Positions 1 through 7,988 of a stretch of DNA of 64,000 nt are shown in pieces; within the stretch, counting starts at the first letter, position 1; each line of letters opens with the position of its first letter. Source of the DNA: Microbacterium sp. CBA3102 (GTDB taxonomy: Bacteria; Actinomycetota; Actinomycetes; Actinomycetales; Microbacteriaceae); NCBI RefSeq assembly GCF_007954505.1, contig NZ_CP042412.1:3472001-3536000 (forward strand). The letters are read 5' to 3'. A model generated the notes under the pieces. The model ran no database searches. It worked only from the letters and a program-made list of their open reading frames with translations, and was not told where the DNA came from. The position numbers and the translations under genes are program-made.

Positions 1-146
1 TAGGAGCGAACGAACAGGCGGCCATCCACGGCGACCGCCCAGATGCCGACCGTCTTCGGCGTCGTGCCGTCTGCGAGCTGCGCGGAGAGGTCGAACATCT
101 CCGGCGCGGCGATGCGTGCCAGCTCCTCGGGGTTCCAGGTCGTCAT
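1..146 (-). CDS. DUF2255 family protein (3' end beyond window)
   Basis: The N-terminal 48 residues of a protein read leftwards off the window edge. It begins MTTWNPEEL and contains WAVAVDGRLFVRSY, the pattern of small DUF2255 proteins (flavin-reductase-like split-barrel fold, no established reaction). The ATG is preceded by an AGGAGG-type ribosome binding site about 6 bases upstream, which fixes the start. The C-terminal part is outside the window. The gene is downstream of, and co-oriented with, the TetR gene at 218-820, so the two may be co-transcribed. The family call rests on about 50 residues only. Confidence 0.6.
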   Translation of the reverse strand, partial: MTTWNPEELARIAAPEMFDLSAQLADGTTPKTVGIWAVAVDGRLFVRS

Positions 147-217
147 GAGTCCTCCTCGAGATCGGTGGGTGAGGCAGAGTGCATGCTACGTCAGATCGAG
201 GAGGATCTCACGATCGC

Positions 218-820
218 TCACCGGGTGAGCCGTGCACGCAGGGAGTCGATGAGAAGACCGACGCCGAGCTCGAACGTGCGATCCGATCGCGCACTCCCCT
301 GTTCGGCTCCGTCGATGAGCCGACTGAGAGTGCGCGTCTCGCCCTCGGGCTGCCAGATCTCGTCGGGTGAGGCGAGGTCGAGACCGAAGCCGATCGCGAA
401 GGCGTCGAGCACGGCGATGACCGAGAGCACCTCATCTTCGGGAAATCCCCCGTCGACGAGCACCGATGCCAGGTCGTCGTACACGGCGATCACCGCGGGG
501 CTCGTGATCGTCTTGCCGACCAGCAGGGGCACGAGCTGCGGATGATCCGCGTACATCCGGCGTTGCGTGCGGAGCATCACGTGCAGGAACTCGGGCCAGG
601 GCTCACCCCGCCACTCGACGCGGTATTCCTCCACGAGCCTGCCGCGCATGAGCTCGAGGATCTCATCCATGCCGTCCGCGTGGTTGTACAACGAGGACGG
701 CCGCACGCCCAACTCGCGCGCGATCGCGTTGACCCCGAACGGCTTCCCCGCCTTCGCGAGCGCCAGCCCGGCGGATCCGATGATCTCCGGAGAGAGCAGC
801 GGGGACGAAGGCCTGGGCAT
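218..820 (-). CDS. TetR family transcriptional regulator
   Basis: A 200-residue DNA-binding repressor. Residues about 10-55 form the TetR helix-turn-helix, with the recognition segment GVRPSSLYNHADGMDEI. The rest is the helical ligand-binding domain, with no recognisable ligand. The frame is open to 904, but the start at 820 (MPRPSSP) is preferred: a GGAGAAAG Shine-Dalgarno lies about 10 bases upstream, and upstream residues do not look like a TetR N-terminus. It is divergent from the MFS gene at 1002, and the gap contains a -10 box and a repeated operator-like element. Control of itself and of the MFS/amidohydrolase pair is inferred from this arrangement. Confidence 0.85.
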   Translation of the reverse strand: MPRPSSPLLSPEIIGSAGLALAKAGKPFGVNAIARELGVRPSSLYNHADGMDEILELMRGRLVEEYRVEWRGEPWPEFLHVMLRTQRRMYADHPQLVPLLVGKTITSPAVIAVYDDLASVLVDGGFPEDEVLSVIAVLDAFAIGFGLDLASPDEIWQPEGETRTLSRLIDGAEQGSARSDRTFELGVGLLIDSLRARLTR

Positions 821-887
821 GGTGGGCTCGCTTTCTCCGGAAGACCGGACATGAAGATCGGGGTTCCGCACGAACCCTCTCCTGTGC

Positions 888-926
888 ATAATAGTGAACA
901 CCATTCGTTGACGAACACCATTCGTT
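888..926. promoter_or_regulatory. Divergent TetR/MFS promoter with tandem operator-like repeats
   Basis: A 14-base element, GAACACCATTCGTT, occurs twice in direct orientation at 896-909 and 913-926. The second copy lies within the imperfect palindrome ACGAA-N5-TTCGT at 911-925. A good -10 for the leftward TetR gene (TATTAT on the - strand) occupies 888-893, so a repressor bound at the repeats would overlap it. Assignment to the TetR protein is inferred from position. Confidence 0.55.
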
Positions 927-1001
927 TATGAAGTCGTGCCCACCGACGCACGCCCTCTGCCCTCCCTCGCGCACAATGCCGTGCCCTCCCCTTGGAGCCT
1001 C

Positions 1002-2237
1002 ATGACCACTCTCGACCTCCGCACCCGGATCCCCCTCCGTCTCCCCACCGCCACCGCCACCTTCGCCATCGGGATCGCGGGATACCTCGGGGTCAACCTG
1101 TCGCCGTACATGATCTCCGCCGCCCAGAGCGGCCTCGGAATCGACGTCCTCTCCGCGAGCTGGCTGGTCACCGCGACCCTCCTACTCACCGCGGTCACCG
1201 GATTGGCCATCGCCCCGCTGTGCGCCGGGATTCACCGTCGGACCGTGGCACGCGCCGGCCTCAGCCTCGCCGTGATCGGCTTCGCGACCGCCGCGCTCGC
1301 CCCCGCGGCCATACTCCCGGGCCTGCTCCTGGGAGGAGCAGGAGCCGGCGGTGCCGTCGCCGCTTCCGGCGCCGCCCTCGCCGCCTTCCGGAACCCGGAC
1401 CGGGTCGCCGGCTTCAACGGGCTCGCCAATCGCGGTGTCATCACCGTGGTGCTCGCCGTGATCCCCCTCATCGGGCTCGCACCGATCGACGTCTTCGGCA
1501 CGCTGGCCCTGTTCAACCTGATCGGCCTGGTCGCTTCAGTGTGGCTCCCCGCCGCACCGGTCGTCGCTCCACAGGCGGGAGCAGCCGTCGCCGAGGCGAT
1601 GCCGATCGAGATCCCGCCGACCGGGACGGTTCGTGTCTCCCCGGCCCGCTCGCGGAAAGTCACGATCGCGGGCTTCGGGCTCCTCATCACGTTCGCGCTG
1701 TGGGCGGTGAGTGAGGACTCGCTCTGGGCCATGGCCGGGGTGATGGGCGCGGAACAAGCAGCCCTGACACCGGAAGGCCTCGGGATCGCACTCAGCGGCG
1801 CGACCGCGGGCGGACTCCTCGGTTCGGTCCTGCTCATGATCGTCGGTGCCCGTTTCGGGCGCGCCGTCCCTCTCGTAATCCTGCTGATCGCCGGTGGAGT
1901 CCTGAAGATCTGCGAAGGCTTCGTGACCGACCCGACCACCTTCATCGTCGTCTTCATCGCCTGGAACTCCGTGTATGCCATCGCGTTCATGTACTTCGTC
2001 TCGACCTCGGCCGCACTGGATGCCGACGGCCGTTGGTCGGGCCCGCTGCTGGCCGTTTACCTCGTCGGATCAGCGCTCACGCCGGTGATCGGCGCAGCGC
2101 TCGTCGGCGCCCTCGGCTACCAGGGCTTCGCCGTCGCACTCGGGATCGCGAGTTTCGTCCTGGCCATCCCCACCGGAGCCATCGCCCTGGTCTCGACCCG
2201 CTTGGAACGCCTCACCGCACAGGAGAACGACGCATGA
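1002..2237 (+). CDS. MFS transporter
   Basis: A 411-residue integral membrane protein with about 12 hydrophobic segments and the length of a major facilitator superfamily carrier. An example is the run from LLTAVTGLAIAPLCAG into the basic IHRRTVARAG, a loop 2-3 type motif. The frame is open from a GTG at 936, but ATG at 1002 has a GGAG-like site about 5 bases upstream and starts just before the first helix. The stop overlaps the ATG of the amidohydrolase by four bases (ATGA), so the two are translationally coupled. The transporter probably moves a substrate or product of that enzyme. It is divergent from the TetR gene, its likely regulator. The substrate cannot be told from sequence. Confidence 0.85.
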   Translation: MTTLDLRTRIPLRLPTATATFAIGIAGYLGVNLSPYMISAAQSGLGIDVLSASWLVTATLLLTAVTGLAIAPLCAGIHRRTVARAGLSLAVIGFATAALAPAAILPGLLLGGAGAGGAVAASGAALAAFRNPDRVAGFNGLANRGVITVVLAVIPLIGLAPIDVFGTLALFNLIGLVASVWLPAAPVVAPQAGAAVAEAMPIEIPPTGTVRVSPARSRKVTIAGFGLLITFALWAVSEDSLWAMAGVMGAEQAALTPEGLGIALSGATAGGLLGSVLLMIVGARFGRAVPLVILLIAGGVLKICEGFVTDPTTFIVVFIAWNSVYAIAFMYFVSTSAALDADGRWSGPLLAVYLVGSALTPVIGAALVGALGYQGFAVALGIASFVLAIPTGAIALVSTRLERLTAQENDA

Positions 2238-3853
2238 CCCGCACCCTCTACCGCAACGGCCGGATCTTCACCGGAGACGAATCACGATGGGCCGACGCAG
2301 TCGTCGTCGACGGCGACGTGTTCGTCCACGTCGGATCCGACACCGACGCGCCCGCCGCGGACACGGTGGTGGACCTGGAAGGTCGCACCGTGCTCCCCGG
2401 ATTCACGGACGCGCACACCCACCTGCTGATGATGGGCGAAGCTCTCGGACAGGTGGGGCTCACGGATGCCACCTCTCTCGAGGAGATACAGCGCCGACTT
2501 CGCGGGGCTCGCGAGGCGGCATCCGGCGTGCTTCGCGGGCGCGGCTGGCTCTTCGATGCGATCCCGGACGGAGAGCCGACCGCCGCGATGATCGACGCGG
2601 CCGTCGCCGACATCCCAGTCTACCTCGACGCGAACGACTACCACTCATGCTGGGTGAACACGGCGGCTCTCGCGGAGCTGGGGATCACGCGGGACACACC
2701 CGATCCCCTCGGCGGACGCATCGCCCGCGACGCATCCGGTGAGCCGACCGGAATGCTCTATGAGACCGCCGCACAGTTGCACGCCTGGGCGCACCGCGAC
2801 GCGAACACGACCGACGCGCAGCGCGATGCGGCGGTCCGGCGAGTCGTGTCCGCCTACATCGCCGCCGGTGTGACGGGGGCGGTGGACATGGCCTTCGATG
2901 AGCTCGGACTCGCCGCACTCGCACGCGCCGCTGAGCGCGGCGAACTGCCTCTGCGTGTCGCCGCGCACTGGTTCGTCGCGAACACCGGCGACGACGCCGC
3001 GAACCTCGCGCAGGTCGAGCAGGCCGCCGTGCACGCCTCGACGCCGGCGGCGGGGGCACGCGTGCTCGGCATCAAGCTCGTCCTCGACGGCACCATCGAT
3101 GCCTGTACGGCAGCCATGGGCGCGCCGTACGCGGACGGCACCAACGCGGGGCCGATCTGGCCCGCCGAGCGCCTGTTCCCGGTCGTCGCGGCGGCGGATG
3201 CGGCCGGGTTGCAGATCGCCATGCACGCGATCGGGGACGCCGCGAGCACGCTCGCCCTCGACGCGATCGAGCACGCGATCGCGACCAACGGTGAACGACC
3301 GCGCCGACACCGCATCGAACACCTCGAGTACGCAGCGCCGGGAACGGCGGAACGGATGGCGCGCCTCGGCGTCACCGCCTCCATGCAGCCTGTGCACGCC
3401 GACCCGGCGATCTTCGGGAACTGGGCGGCACAGCTCGGAGACGAGCGCGTCGACCGTGCGTTCGCCTGGTCGGAGTACGAGCAGGCGGGTGCGCTCCTCG
3501 CCTTCTCCACCGATGCGCCGACCGCTCCGCATCAGGCGCTCCCGAACATGTTCGTCGCGTCGACCCGAGCGTCCGCGCTGGTGCCCGGTATGGCAGGCGT
3601 GCACCCGGAGCAGGCGCTCCCGCTCGAACGGGCGATCGCGCATGCCACGCGAGATGCGGCGACGTCGATGGGCGACGGAAGCTGGCGCGGACGTATCGCC
3701 CCCGGATCCGCGGCCGATTTCGTGGTCCTGGACGCCGATCCGTTCAGCGGAGATCTCGAGACGCTGCTGAGGGCCCGGGTCGTGCAGACCGTGATCGCGG
3801 GACGCACGGTCTTCGCCGCGTCGTCTCCGCCCGCGCGACGCGAGAACTCGTGA
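2234..3853 (+). CDS. Amidohydrolase family protein (YtcJ-like metal-dependent hydrolase)
   Basis: A 539-residue cytosolic enzyme of the amidohydrolase superfamily. It has the N-terminal composite beta-domain ([10 protein letters not shown]), then the metal-binding GFTDAHTHL motif near residue 62 and internal AMHAIGDAA and HRIEHLEY metal/active-site histidine motifs. Near the end are TDAPT and the [15 protein letters not shown] return to the beta-domain. Length and motif order match YtcJ-type hydrolases (amidohydro_3), which cleave N-acyl or cyclic C-N bonds; the substrate is unknown. The start at 2234 overlaps the MFS stop (ATGA). A longer in-frame extension to 2033 lies inside the MFS gene and is rejected. 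It is probably co-regulated by the divergent TetR. Confidence 0.88.
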   Translation: MTRTLYRNGRIFTGDESRWADAVVVDGDVFVHVGSDTDAPAADTVVDLEGRTVLPGFTDAHTHLLMMGEALGQVGLTDATSLEEIQRRLRGAREAASGVLRGRGWLFDAIPDGEPTAAMIDAAVADIPVYLDANDYHSCWVNTAALAELGITRDTPDPLGGRIARDASGEPTGMLYETAAQLHAWAHRDANTTDAQRDAAVRRVVSAYIAAGVTGAVDMAFDELGLAALARAAERGELPLRVAAHWFVANTGDDAANLAQVEQAAVHASTPAAGARVLGIKLVLDGTIDACTAAMGAPYADGTNAGPIWPAERLFPVVAAADAAGLQIAMHAIGDAASTLALDAIEHAIATNGERPRRHRIEHLEYAAPGTAERMARLGVTASMQPVHADPAIFGNWAAQLGDERVDRAFAWSEYEQAGALLAFSTDAPTAPHQALPNMFVASTRASALVPGMAGVHPEQALPLERAIAHATRDAATSMGDGSWRGRIAPGSAADFVVLDADPFSGDLETLLRARVVQTVIAGRTVFAASSPPARRENS

Positions 3854-3932
3854 TCCTCACCTGACGGGCGCGCCGCCTATCCCGGGTCGCCGACGTGCCC
3901 CGGAGCGGCCACGCCCTTGACCGTACGCGCCG

Positions 3933-4514
3933 TCAGTGCACGAGAGCCTTTAGAACGACGAAGACGAGCCCGAAGGATGCGGTTCCGAGGGCGCCGAGGA
4001 CGCGGACGAAGAAGGGACTCCCCCGGCGGAGGAAGGCGACATAGCCGAGGAAGGCGAGGATCACGACTCCCGACCAGAGCGCGAGGTCGTTCGCGAGCCC
4101 GTCGGGGATCACCCGCGTCGTTCCCGCGAGCAGGATGACGGCCGGGACGGTCGCGGAACTGAGCATGCCGAGGGAGTGCTTCACGGACGCGGCGAACGCT
4201 GCTCGCACGCCGACCGCTTCCCCCTGCTCACGTTCCGCACGGTCGCTGACCCTCGCCACCGTTCCGGCGTAGACGTGGGCTCCCCAGAACACGAGGACGG
4301 TGACCGCGACGGTCAGGAGCACCGCGAACGACGTCTCGCCGTGCGCGGACGACACCGCGACGAGGCCGCTGACCAGAATCGTGCCGTACACGGCCGCTTC
4401 GGTCCCGAACCCCGACCTCAACGCTCGGTGGACCCGGAGGATCCCGTCGTCGGCAGCCGATCGCCGCGTCTTCCTCTCGTCTGTCACACCGAACACCCTC
4501 TCAACGTTCGGCAC
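3933..4514 (-). CDS. Hypothetical membrane protein
   Basis: A 193-residue protein with four likely transmembrane segments (VYGTILVSGLVAVSSA, SFAVLLTVAVTVLVFWG, ALWSGVVILAFLGYVAF, ALGTASFGLVFVVLKAL) after a basic N-terminal tail. The family was not recognised. It follows the HerA-like ATPase, and its GTG start at 4514 lies inside the last codons of that gene (14-base overlap), indicating coupled expression. Alternative GTG starts at 4496 and 4487 are closer to a GAGAGGG Shine-Dalgarno and are equally possible, removing 6 or 9 residues. The function is unknown. Confidence 0.65.
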   Translation of the reverse strand: MPNVERVFGVTDERKTRRSAADDGILRVHRALRSGFGTEAAVYGTILVSGLVAVSSAHGETSFAVLLTVAVTVLVFWGAHVYAGTVARVSDRAEREQGEAVGVRAAFAASVKHSLGMLSSATVPAVILLAGTTRVIPDGLANDLALWSGVVILAFLGYVAFLRRGSPFFVRVLGALGTASFGLVFVVLKALVH

Positions 4515-5592
4515 GCAGCGGTACCTTCACGTCTCCTCCGGCTTCCTCCGTGATCCGCGCCCCCATCTGCACGAATGTCGGCGCCGAGATGAACCCGCCC
4601 GCGAAGAGGGCCTGCCCCTGCACGAACTCCGCGGAGCGCCGGATGGCGTCCTCCGAGGCGAACCCGAACACGTCGGCCAGTTCCGCGAGGTCACGGGGCG
4701 CGTTGACACGCATGAGCGCCAGGTTGTCACACTGCGAGAGCACGTTGGGATGGATCTTCGTCGGCCGTTGCGTGGAGAGCAGCAGCCACAGCCCGAACTT
4801 CCGCCCCTCGGCGGCGATCTGCACGAGCTGTTCGGTGAGGGCCCGCTCGACCGCGGTCTCAGGGTTGGGTGAGCAGAGGTTGTGCGCCTCGTCGATCACG
4901 ATCAGCACGGGGCGCCGCTCTTCACGTCGCGCCCAGAGATGTTCGAGCACCGCGAGGGCGGCGACCTTGGGTTCCGCCGGGTGCTCGAAGCCGCCGAGGT
5001 CGAGGACCGTGACACGCGGCCTGTCATCGACGACGTCGACGACGGAATTCGCACCGCGAGACCACAGGTTCCACTCGAGCACCTGCAGATTCTCGATACG
5101 TTTCGCGAGCCTCACTTTGGCAGGGTCGGCCGACGCGAGCAGGTCCGGCACCATGCCGCGCCCGTCCAGGCTCTCGGCGTCCTGCTCCAGATGGATCAGG
5201 GCGTTGTACTCGTCCGCGTCCGCGATCGGGTCCATCTGCAGCACCGCCGCTTTCGAGGCCGCCGAGAGATCGACGAACCGCGCGTGCAGTCGTTCCCCCT
5301 CCCCTGCCCCGGAACGGAACACACGGATGTCCGATGCCGCGACTCTGGCCGCATCCGCCTCGTTCGCCGTGAGGCGCGTCTCCTGCAACCGGGTGAAGTC
5401 CCCGTTCGGGTCGAAGACGACCATCGGCAGCTCGGTCTCCAGAAGGAGCTGCTCGAGCACCACGCCGAGCGCGTAGGTCTTGCCGCTTCCGCTCTGACCG
5501 ACCCAGAACGTGTGTCGGTTGAAACGCCTTGCATCCAGCGCGACTTTGGCGTTGGGATCGCCGAGAGCAGTTCCGATCGTGAGGGTGGTCAT
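4501..5592 (-). CDS. HerA/DUF87-like P-loop ATPase
   Basis: A 363-residue ATPase of the HerA-FtsK superfamily. Walker A is GQSGSGKTYALG at residues 32-43. Next comes VVFDPNGDF, typical of HerA/DUF87 proteins, and Walker B is VLIVIDEAHN near residue 230. The LSTQRPTKIHPNVLSQC sensor-type segment follows. Known relatives are DNA-pumping or remodelling ATPases, often paired with NurA-type nucleases. No nuclease is adjacent here, only a membrane protein that overlaps its 3' end. It could therefore act as an orphan DNA translocase. The start at 5592 begins MTTLTIGTALG and fits family N-termini. Confidence 0.75.
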   Translation of the reverse strand: MTTLTIGTALGDPNAKVALDARRFNRHTFWVGQSGSGKTYALGVVLEQLLLETELPMVVFDPNGDFTRLQETRLTANEADAARVAASDIRVFRSGAGEGERLHARFVDLSAASKAAVLQMDPIADADEYNALIHLEQDAESLDGRGMVPDLLASADPAKVRLAKRIENLQVLEWNLWSRGANSVVDVVDDRPRVTVLDLGGFEHPAEPKVAALAVLEHLWARREERRPVLIVIDEAHNLCSPNPETAVERALTEQLVQIAAEGRKFGLWLLLSTQRPTKIHPNVLSQCDNLALMRVNAPRDLAELADVFGFASEDAIRRSAEFVQGQALFAGGFISAPTFVQMGARITEEAGGDVKVPLRAER

Positions 5593-5712
5593 CGTTCCGG
5601 TGGGCCTTTCGTTCGAGATGCTGTGGCGATCCGATCGGATGCGATCGCTTCACCGAGGCGGTGATCGACATCTTCCTTGATCGAGCGCCCGTTCACCAGT
5701 GCAGAGGTGCTC

Positions 5713-6075
5713 TCACGCCATCGCGAAGCCCGGTGCCCAGGCCACCACCGCGTATGACACGAACGGCGCGGACGCGAGGAGGACCACTCCGACGACGAGC
5801 ACACCCCGCGCGCGACGGAGCAACGCCGGGACGAGGGCGAGGAGGTAGACGGCGATGACGATCACGGTCATCACCAGCGCGCTCCCCTGACGGTGAGACA
5901 GGAAGCAGTTGCTCGTCGGCGGATCCACCGCGGCGCAGACGAGGGGCCCCACGGGCACGGCCACGAGCCAGATGAACGCGATGGTTCCGAGGGTGAGCAC
6001 CGTGGCGAGAAGCATCAGCACCCACGGAAGCCGCCGGCGCACCGGGCGCTGCACAGCGGAGGCGGACGTCATCAT
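5713..6075 (-). CDS. Small hypothetical membrane protein
   Basis: A 120-residue protein with three predicted membrane helices (WVLMLLATVLTLGTIAFIWL, ALVMTVIVIAVYLLALVPAL, VLVVGVVLLASAPFVSYAVV). Two cysteines lie in the loop between helices 1 and 2 (VCAAVDPPTSNCF), which could form an extracytoplasmic disulfide. Two adjacent ATGs (6075 and 6072) are possible starts. The family was not recognised. Flanking genes give no functional clue, and the 120 bases between it and the ATPase gene show nothing notable. Confidence 0.6.
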   Translation of the reverse strand: MMTSASAVQRPVRRRLPWVLMLLATVLTLGTIAFIWLVAVPVGPLVCAAVDPPTSNCFLSHRQGSALVMTVIVIAVYLLALVPALLRRARGVLVVGVVLLASAPFVSYAVVAWAPGFAMA

Positions 6076-6123
6076 GAGCCCAGCGTACGGAAATCGCCAC
6101 GGTGCCGTGCACCTCGCCGGGAG

Positions 6124-6870
6124 CTACAGGGATCGGAGGCCGCGGCGGATGATCCTCGCGGTGCTCGTCTCCACGCTCTCGGCCGTCCAGCGCTCTCCGA
6201 GGGCGGTCGCCCAGTCCGGTCGGGTCTTGGCGGCGTCGTTGATCCAGTTCGCGACCGAGTCCTGCACGTAGCGCGAGGGATCGGCTCGCAACGGTTCGAG
6301 AATCGCCTCTCCGAGTTGCGGATCGGCTTTCAACGCGGGGATGTGCTTCGCCCACACGCCTCGGGGCCGCAACGTCTCGCAGGCGAACCTCCGAACCCGC
6401 TCCGACGCATGGTCGGTGAGCGCCGCGAGTGCCGGGATACTCGCGGCGAGATCTGCCGCGAGCGGGACGCGTACCGTCATCCAGGCCCACTCGCGCACAC
6501 CGAAATGCGGGTCGCCTGCAGCCGGCAGCACGAGTCCGATCAGGTCCGCCGGTGCCTGCGCGCTCGGTGCGGCGGTGAGCGCGAACCAGCCCCAACCGCG
6601 CACGGTGTCAGAGACGTGCTCGGTCAGTGCGGTGCACGCCTCTGCGCCGAGCTGCCCATGAAGGGCCACGCCGATGGCCTGCATCCGGGCGAGGATACCG
6701 AGCGGTTGCGCCTCTCGCACCGCCGCGCGCAACGCCTCGGGCGCAGCGGGCAGCACATGATCGAGCAGCTCGCCGTGATCGATGGTGAGGATCTCGGCGA
6801 GCGTGCGCGACTCCGCACGGCCGGACTGAACGGCGTGGGCGTTCGCGGCCCCGCGGCTGGCGACGGTCAC
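6124..6870 (-). CDS. DNA alkylation repair protein (AlkD-like HEAT repeats)
   Basis: A 248-residue all-helical protein with the HEAT-like repeats of the AlkC/AlkD DNA glycosylase family, which excise N3- and N7-alkylpurines. The diagnostic C-terminal block includes ASERVRRFACETLRPRGVW, then LRADPSRYVQDSVANWINDA near residues 195-215. The start is GTG at 6870 and overlaps the MarR stop by four bases (GTGA), so the two genes are coupled. Expression is thus tied to the MarR regulator and the palindrome in front of it. The family is clear; the exact lesion specificity is not. Confidence 0.8.
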   Translation of the reverse strand: MTVASRGAANAHAVQSGRAESRTLAEILTIDHGELLDHVLPAAPEALRAAVREAQPLGILARMQAIGVALHGQLGAEACTALTEHVSDTVRGWGWFALTAAPSAQAPADLIGLVLPAAGDPHFGVREWAWMTVRVPLAADLAASIPALAALTDHASERVRRFACETLRPRGVWAKHIPALKADPQLGEAILEPLRADPSRYVQDSVANWINDAAKTRPDWATALGERWTAESVETSTARIIRRGLRSL

Positions 6871-7346
6871 GGGGTTTCGTCCAGGCGCCGCTGAATCGCG
6901 GCGAGAGCAGCCGACGTCGCACGTTCCTGATCCGCAGAGACATCCACCGCGATGACCGTCAGCCAGTCACGGTAGATCGGGCTGAGTTCGGCCACGAGCG
7001 CTTCGCCGGCCGAGGTAGTCCGGAGGCTGAGTGAGCGGCGGTCCCCGCTCACGGCCGCCCGTTCCAGCAGGGCGGATTTTTCCAGGGCATCGGTGAGACC
7101 GGTGACGGTGGCCCTGGTCACCCCCAGTTGTTCCGCCACCTGCCCGGGCGCGATGCCGGGAGTATCGCTCACTGCCAGGAGCACCGCGAGGCGACCCTCC
7201 GACAGCCCGTACCGGGCAAGGATCTCCGCACAGGCGGCGTCGATCTTGCGTGCCGTGGTCAACAGCCCCAAGATGAGCTCCGCGCCAGGCCCGCTGCCCG
7301 CCCGTGATCGCAGAAGCTCGTGTTTCAGATCGAGAATCTCATTCAT
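6867..7346 (-). CDS. MarR family transcriptional regulator
   Basis: A 159-residue winged-helix regulator. The MarR domain spans about residues 25-130, with the recognition helix in PGQVAEQLGVTRATVTGLTD, followed by the wing (SGDRRSLSLRTTSAGEA). It is the first gene of a two-gene unit with the alkylation-repair gene. A perfect 8-base inverted repeat directly precedes the start and encloses the -10 sequence, the usual layout of MarR autorepression. The -10 sits so close to the ATG that the mRNA would be leaderless or nearly so. The inducing ligand is unknown. Confidence 0.85.
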   Translation of the reverse strand: MNEILDLKHELLRSRAGSGPGAELILGLLTTARKIDAACAEILARYGLSEGRLAVLLAVSDTPGIAPGQVAEQLGVTRATVTGLTDALEKSALLERAAVSGDRRSLSLRTTSAGEALVAELSPIYRDWLTVIAVDVSADQERATSAALAAIQRRLDETP

Positions 7347-7371
7347 TAGCCGCCATATTATCAGGCGGCTA
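7347..7371. promoter_or_regulatory. MarR operator and promoter
   Basis: A perfect inverted repeat, TAGCCGCC-N9-GGCGGCTA, starts one base upstream of the MarR start codon. The spacer contains GATAAT on the - strand, a good -10 box. Binding of a MarR dimer would block RNA polymerase. Autoregulation is inferred from position and symmetry. Confidence 0.65.
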
Positions 7372-7378
7372 CATCGTA

Positions 7379-7411
7379 GCGGCCGGCCCCCACTGAACGA
7401 GGGCCGGCCGC
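7379..7411 (-). terminator. Stem-loop after the VOC gene
   Basis: An 11-base perfect GC-rich stem (GCGGCCGGCCC / GGGCCGGCCGC) with an 11-base loop lies 8 bases after the stop of the leftward VOC gene. There is no U-run on the - strand. It is therefore a strong hairpin of the kind common at actinobacterial 3' ends, not a canonical intrinsic terminator. Confidence 0.55.
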
Positions 7412-7418
7412 GGCCCGA

Positions 7419-7886
7419 TCAGGCGCCGCGTGCGGGCTGCACGTCGATCACCCAGGTCACGCCGAACCGGTCGGTGAGCATTCCGAAGCCCGGGCTCCAC
7501 GGCGACGCGGCGAGGGGCTCGACGACGTCCGCGCCGGCTGCGAGCGCGTTCCAGATCCCGGTGACCTCATCGAGCGTCTCGCCGCGCACAGACTGGAAGA
7601 ACGTGCGATCGGTCACCGTGACGCCGTTCTCACGACGTGTGCTCCCGGCGGTGCGCGACGTGTCAGTGGTGTCCTGCCCAGGGATGTCGTAGGCCATGAC
7701 GCGGAACCCGTGGTCGTTCGCGACCTGGCCGAAGAGGATCTTGTCCGCACCAGGGGCATCTGCCGGCATGCCGAGGTCACCGTAGGTCGCCGCGACGACG
7801 GTGCCCCCGAACACGGACTGATAGAAGTCGAGCGCCTGACGCGCCGTACCGGGGAAGTTGAGGTGGGTGGTCGTGGTGATGCTCAT
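7419..7886 (-). CDS. VOC family protein (PhnB-like)
   Basis: A 155-residue protein with paired beta-alpha-beta-beta-beta modules of the glyoxalase/PhnB superfamily. It opens THLNFPGTARQALDFYQSVF, has FGQVANDHGFRVMAYD in the middle and ends SPWSPGFGMLTDRFGVTW. PhnB-like proteins resemble metal-dependent dioxygenases and isomerases but mostly have no assigned reaction. The gene is divergent from a WYL-domain regulator, with a long palindrome between them, so the regulator probably controls it. It ends just before a GC-rich stem-loop. Confidence 0.82.
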   Translation of the reverse strand: MSITTTTHLNFPGTARQALDFYQSVFGGTVVAATYGDLGMPADAPGADKILFGQVANDHGFRVMAYDIPGQDTTDTSRTAGSTRRENGVTVTDRTFFQSVRGETLDEVTGIWNALAAGADVVEPLAASPWSPGFGMLTDRFGVTWVIDVQPARGA

Positions 7887-7942
7887 CTGCGTGTCCTTCT
7901 TCTGCGTTGGTCACGGCGGGATGCCGTGACCCCACACTGCAA

Positions 7943-7982
7943 GAAGTAGAGGACAGGATGAGTCCTCTACTTCGCGGATACT
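7943..7982. promoter_or_regulatory. Palindromic operator between VOC and WYL genes
   Basis: A perfect 12-base inverted repeat (GAAGTAGAGGAC and its complement) with a 7-base spacer spans 7943-7973. A -10-like GATACT follows at 7977-7982, only 6 bases before the ATG of the WYL gene, implying a leaderless transcript. The palindrome overlaps where the -35 of that promoter would be. It is the expected site of the WYL regulator. Confidence 0.65.
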
Positions 7983-7988
7983 GGAATC

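Noticed and set aside
2645-3643. 332-codon - strand frame
   Set aside because: Shadow of the amidohydrolase; Arg-rich and without family features.
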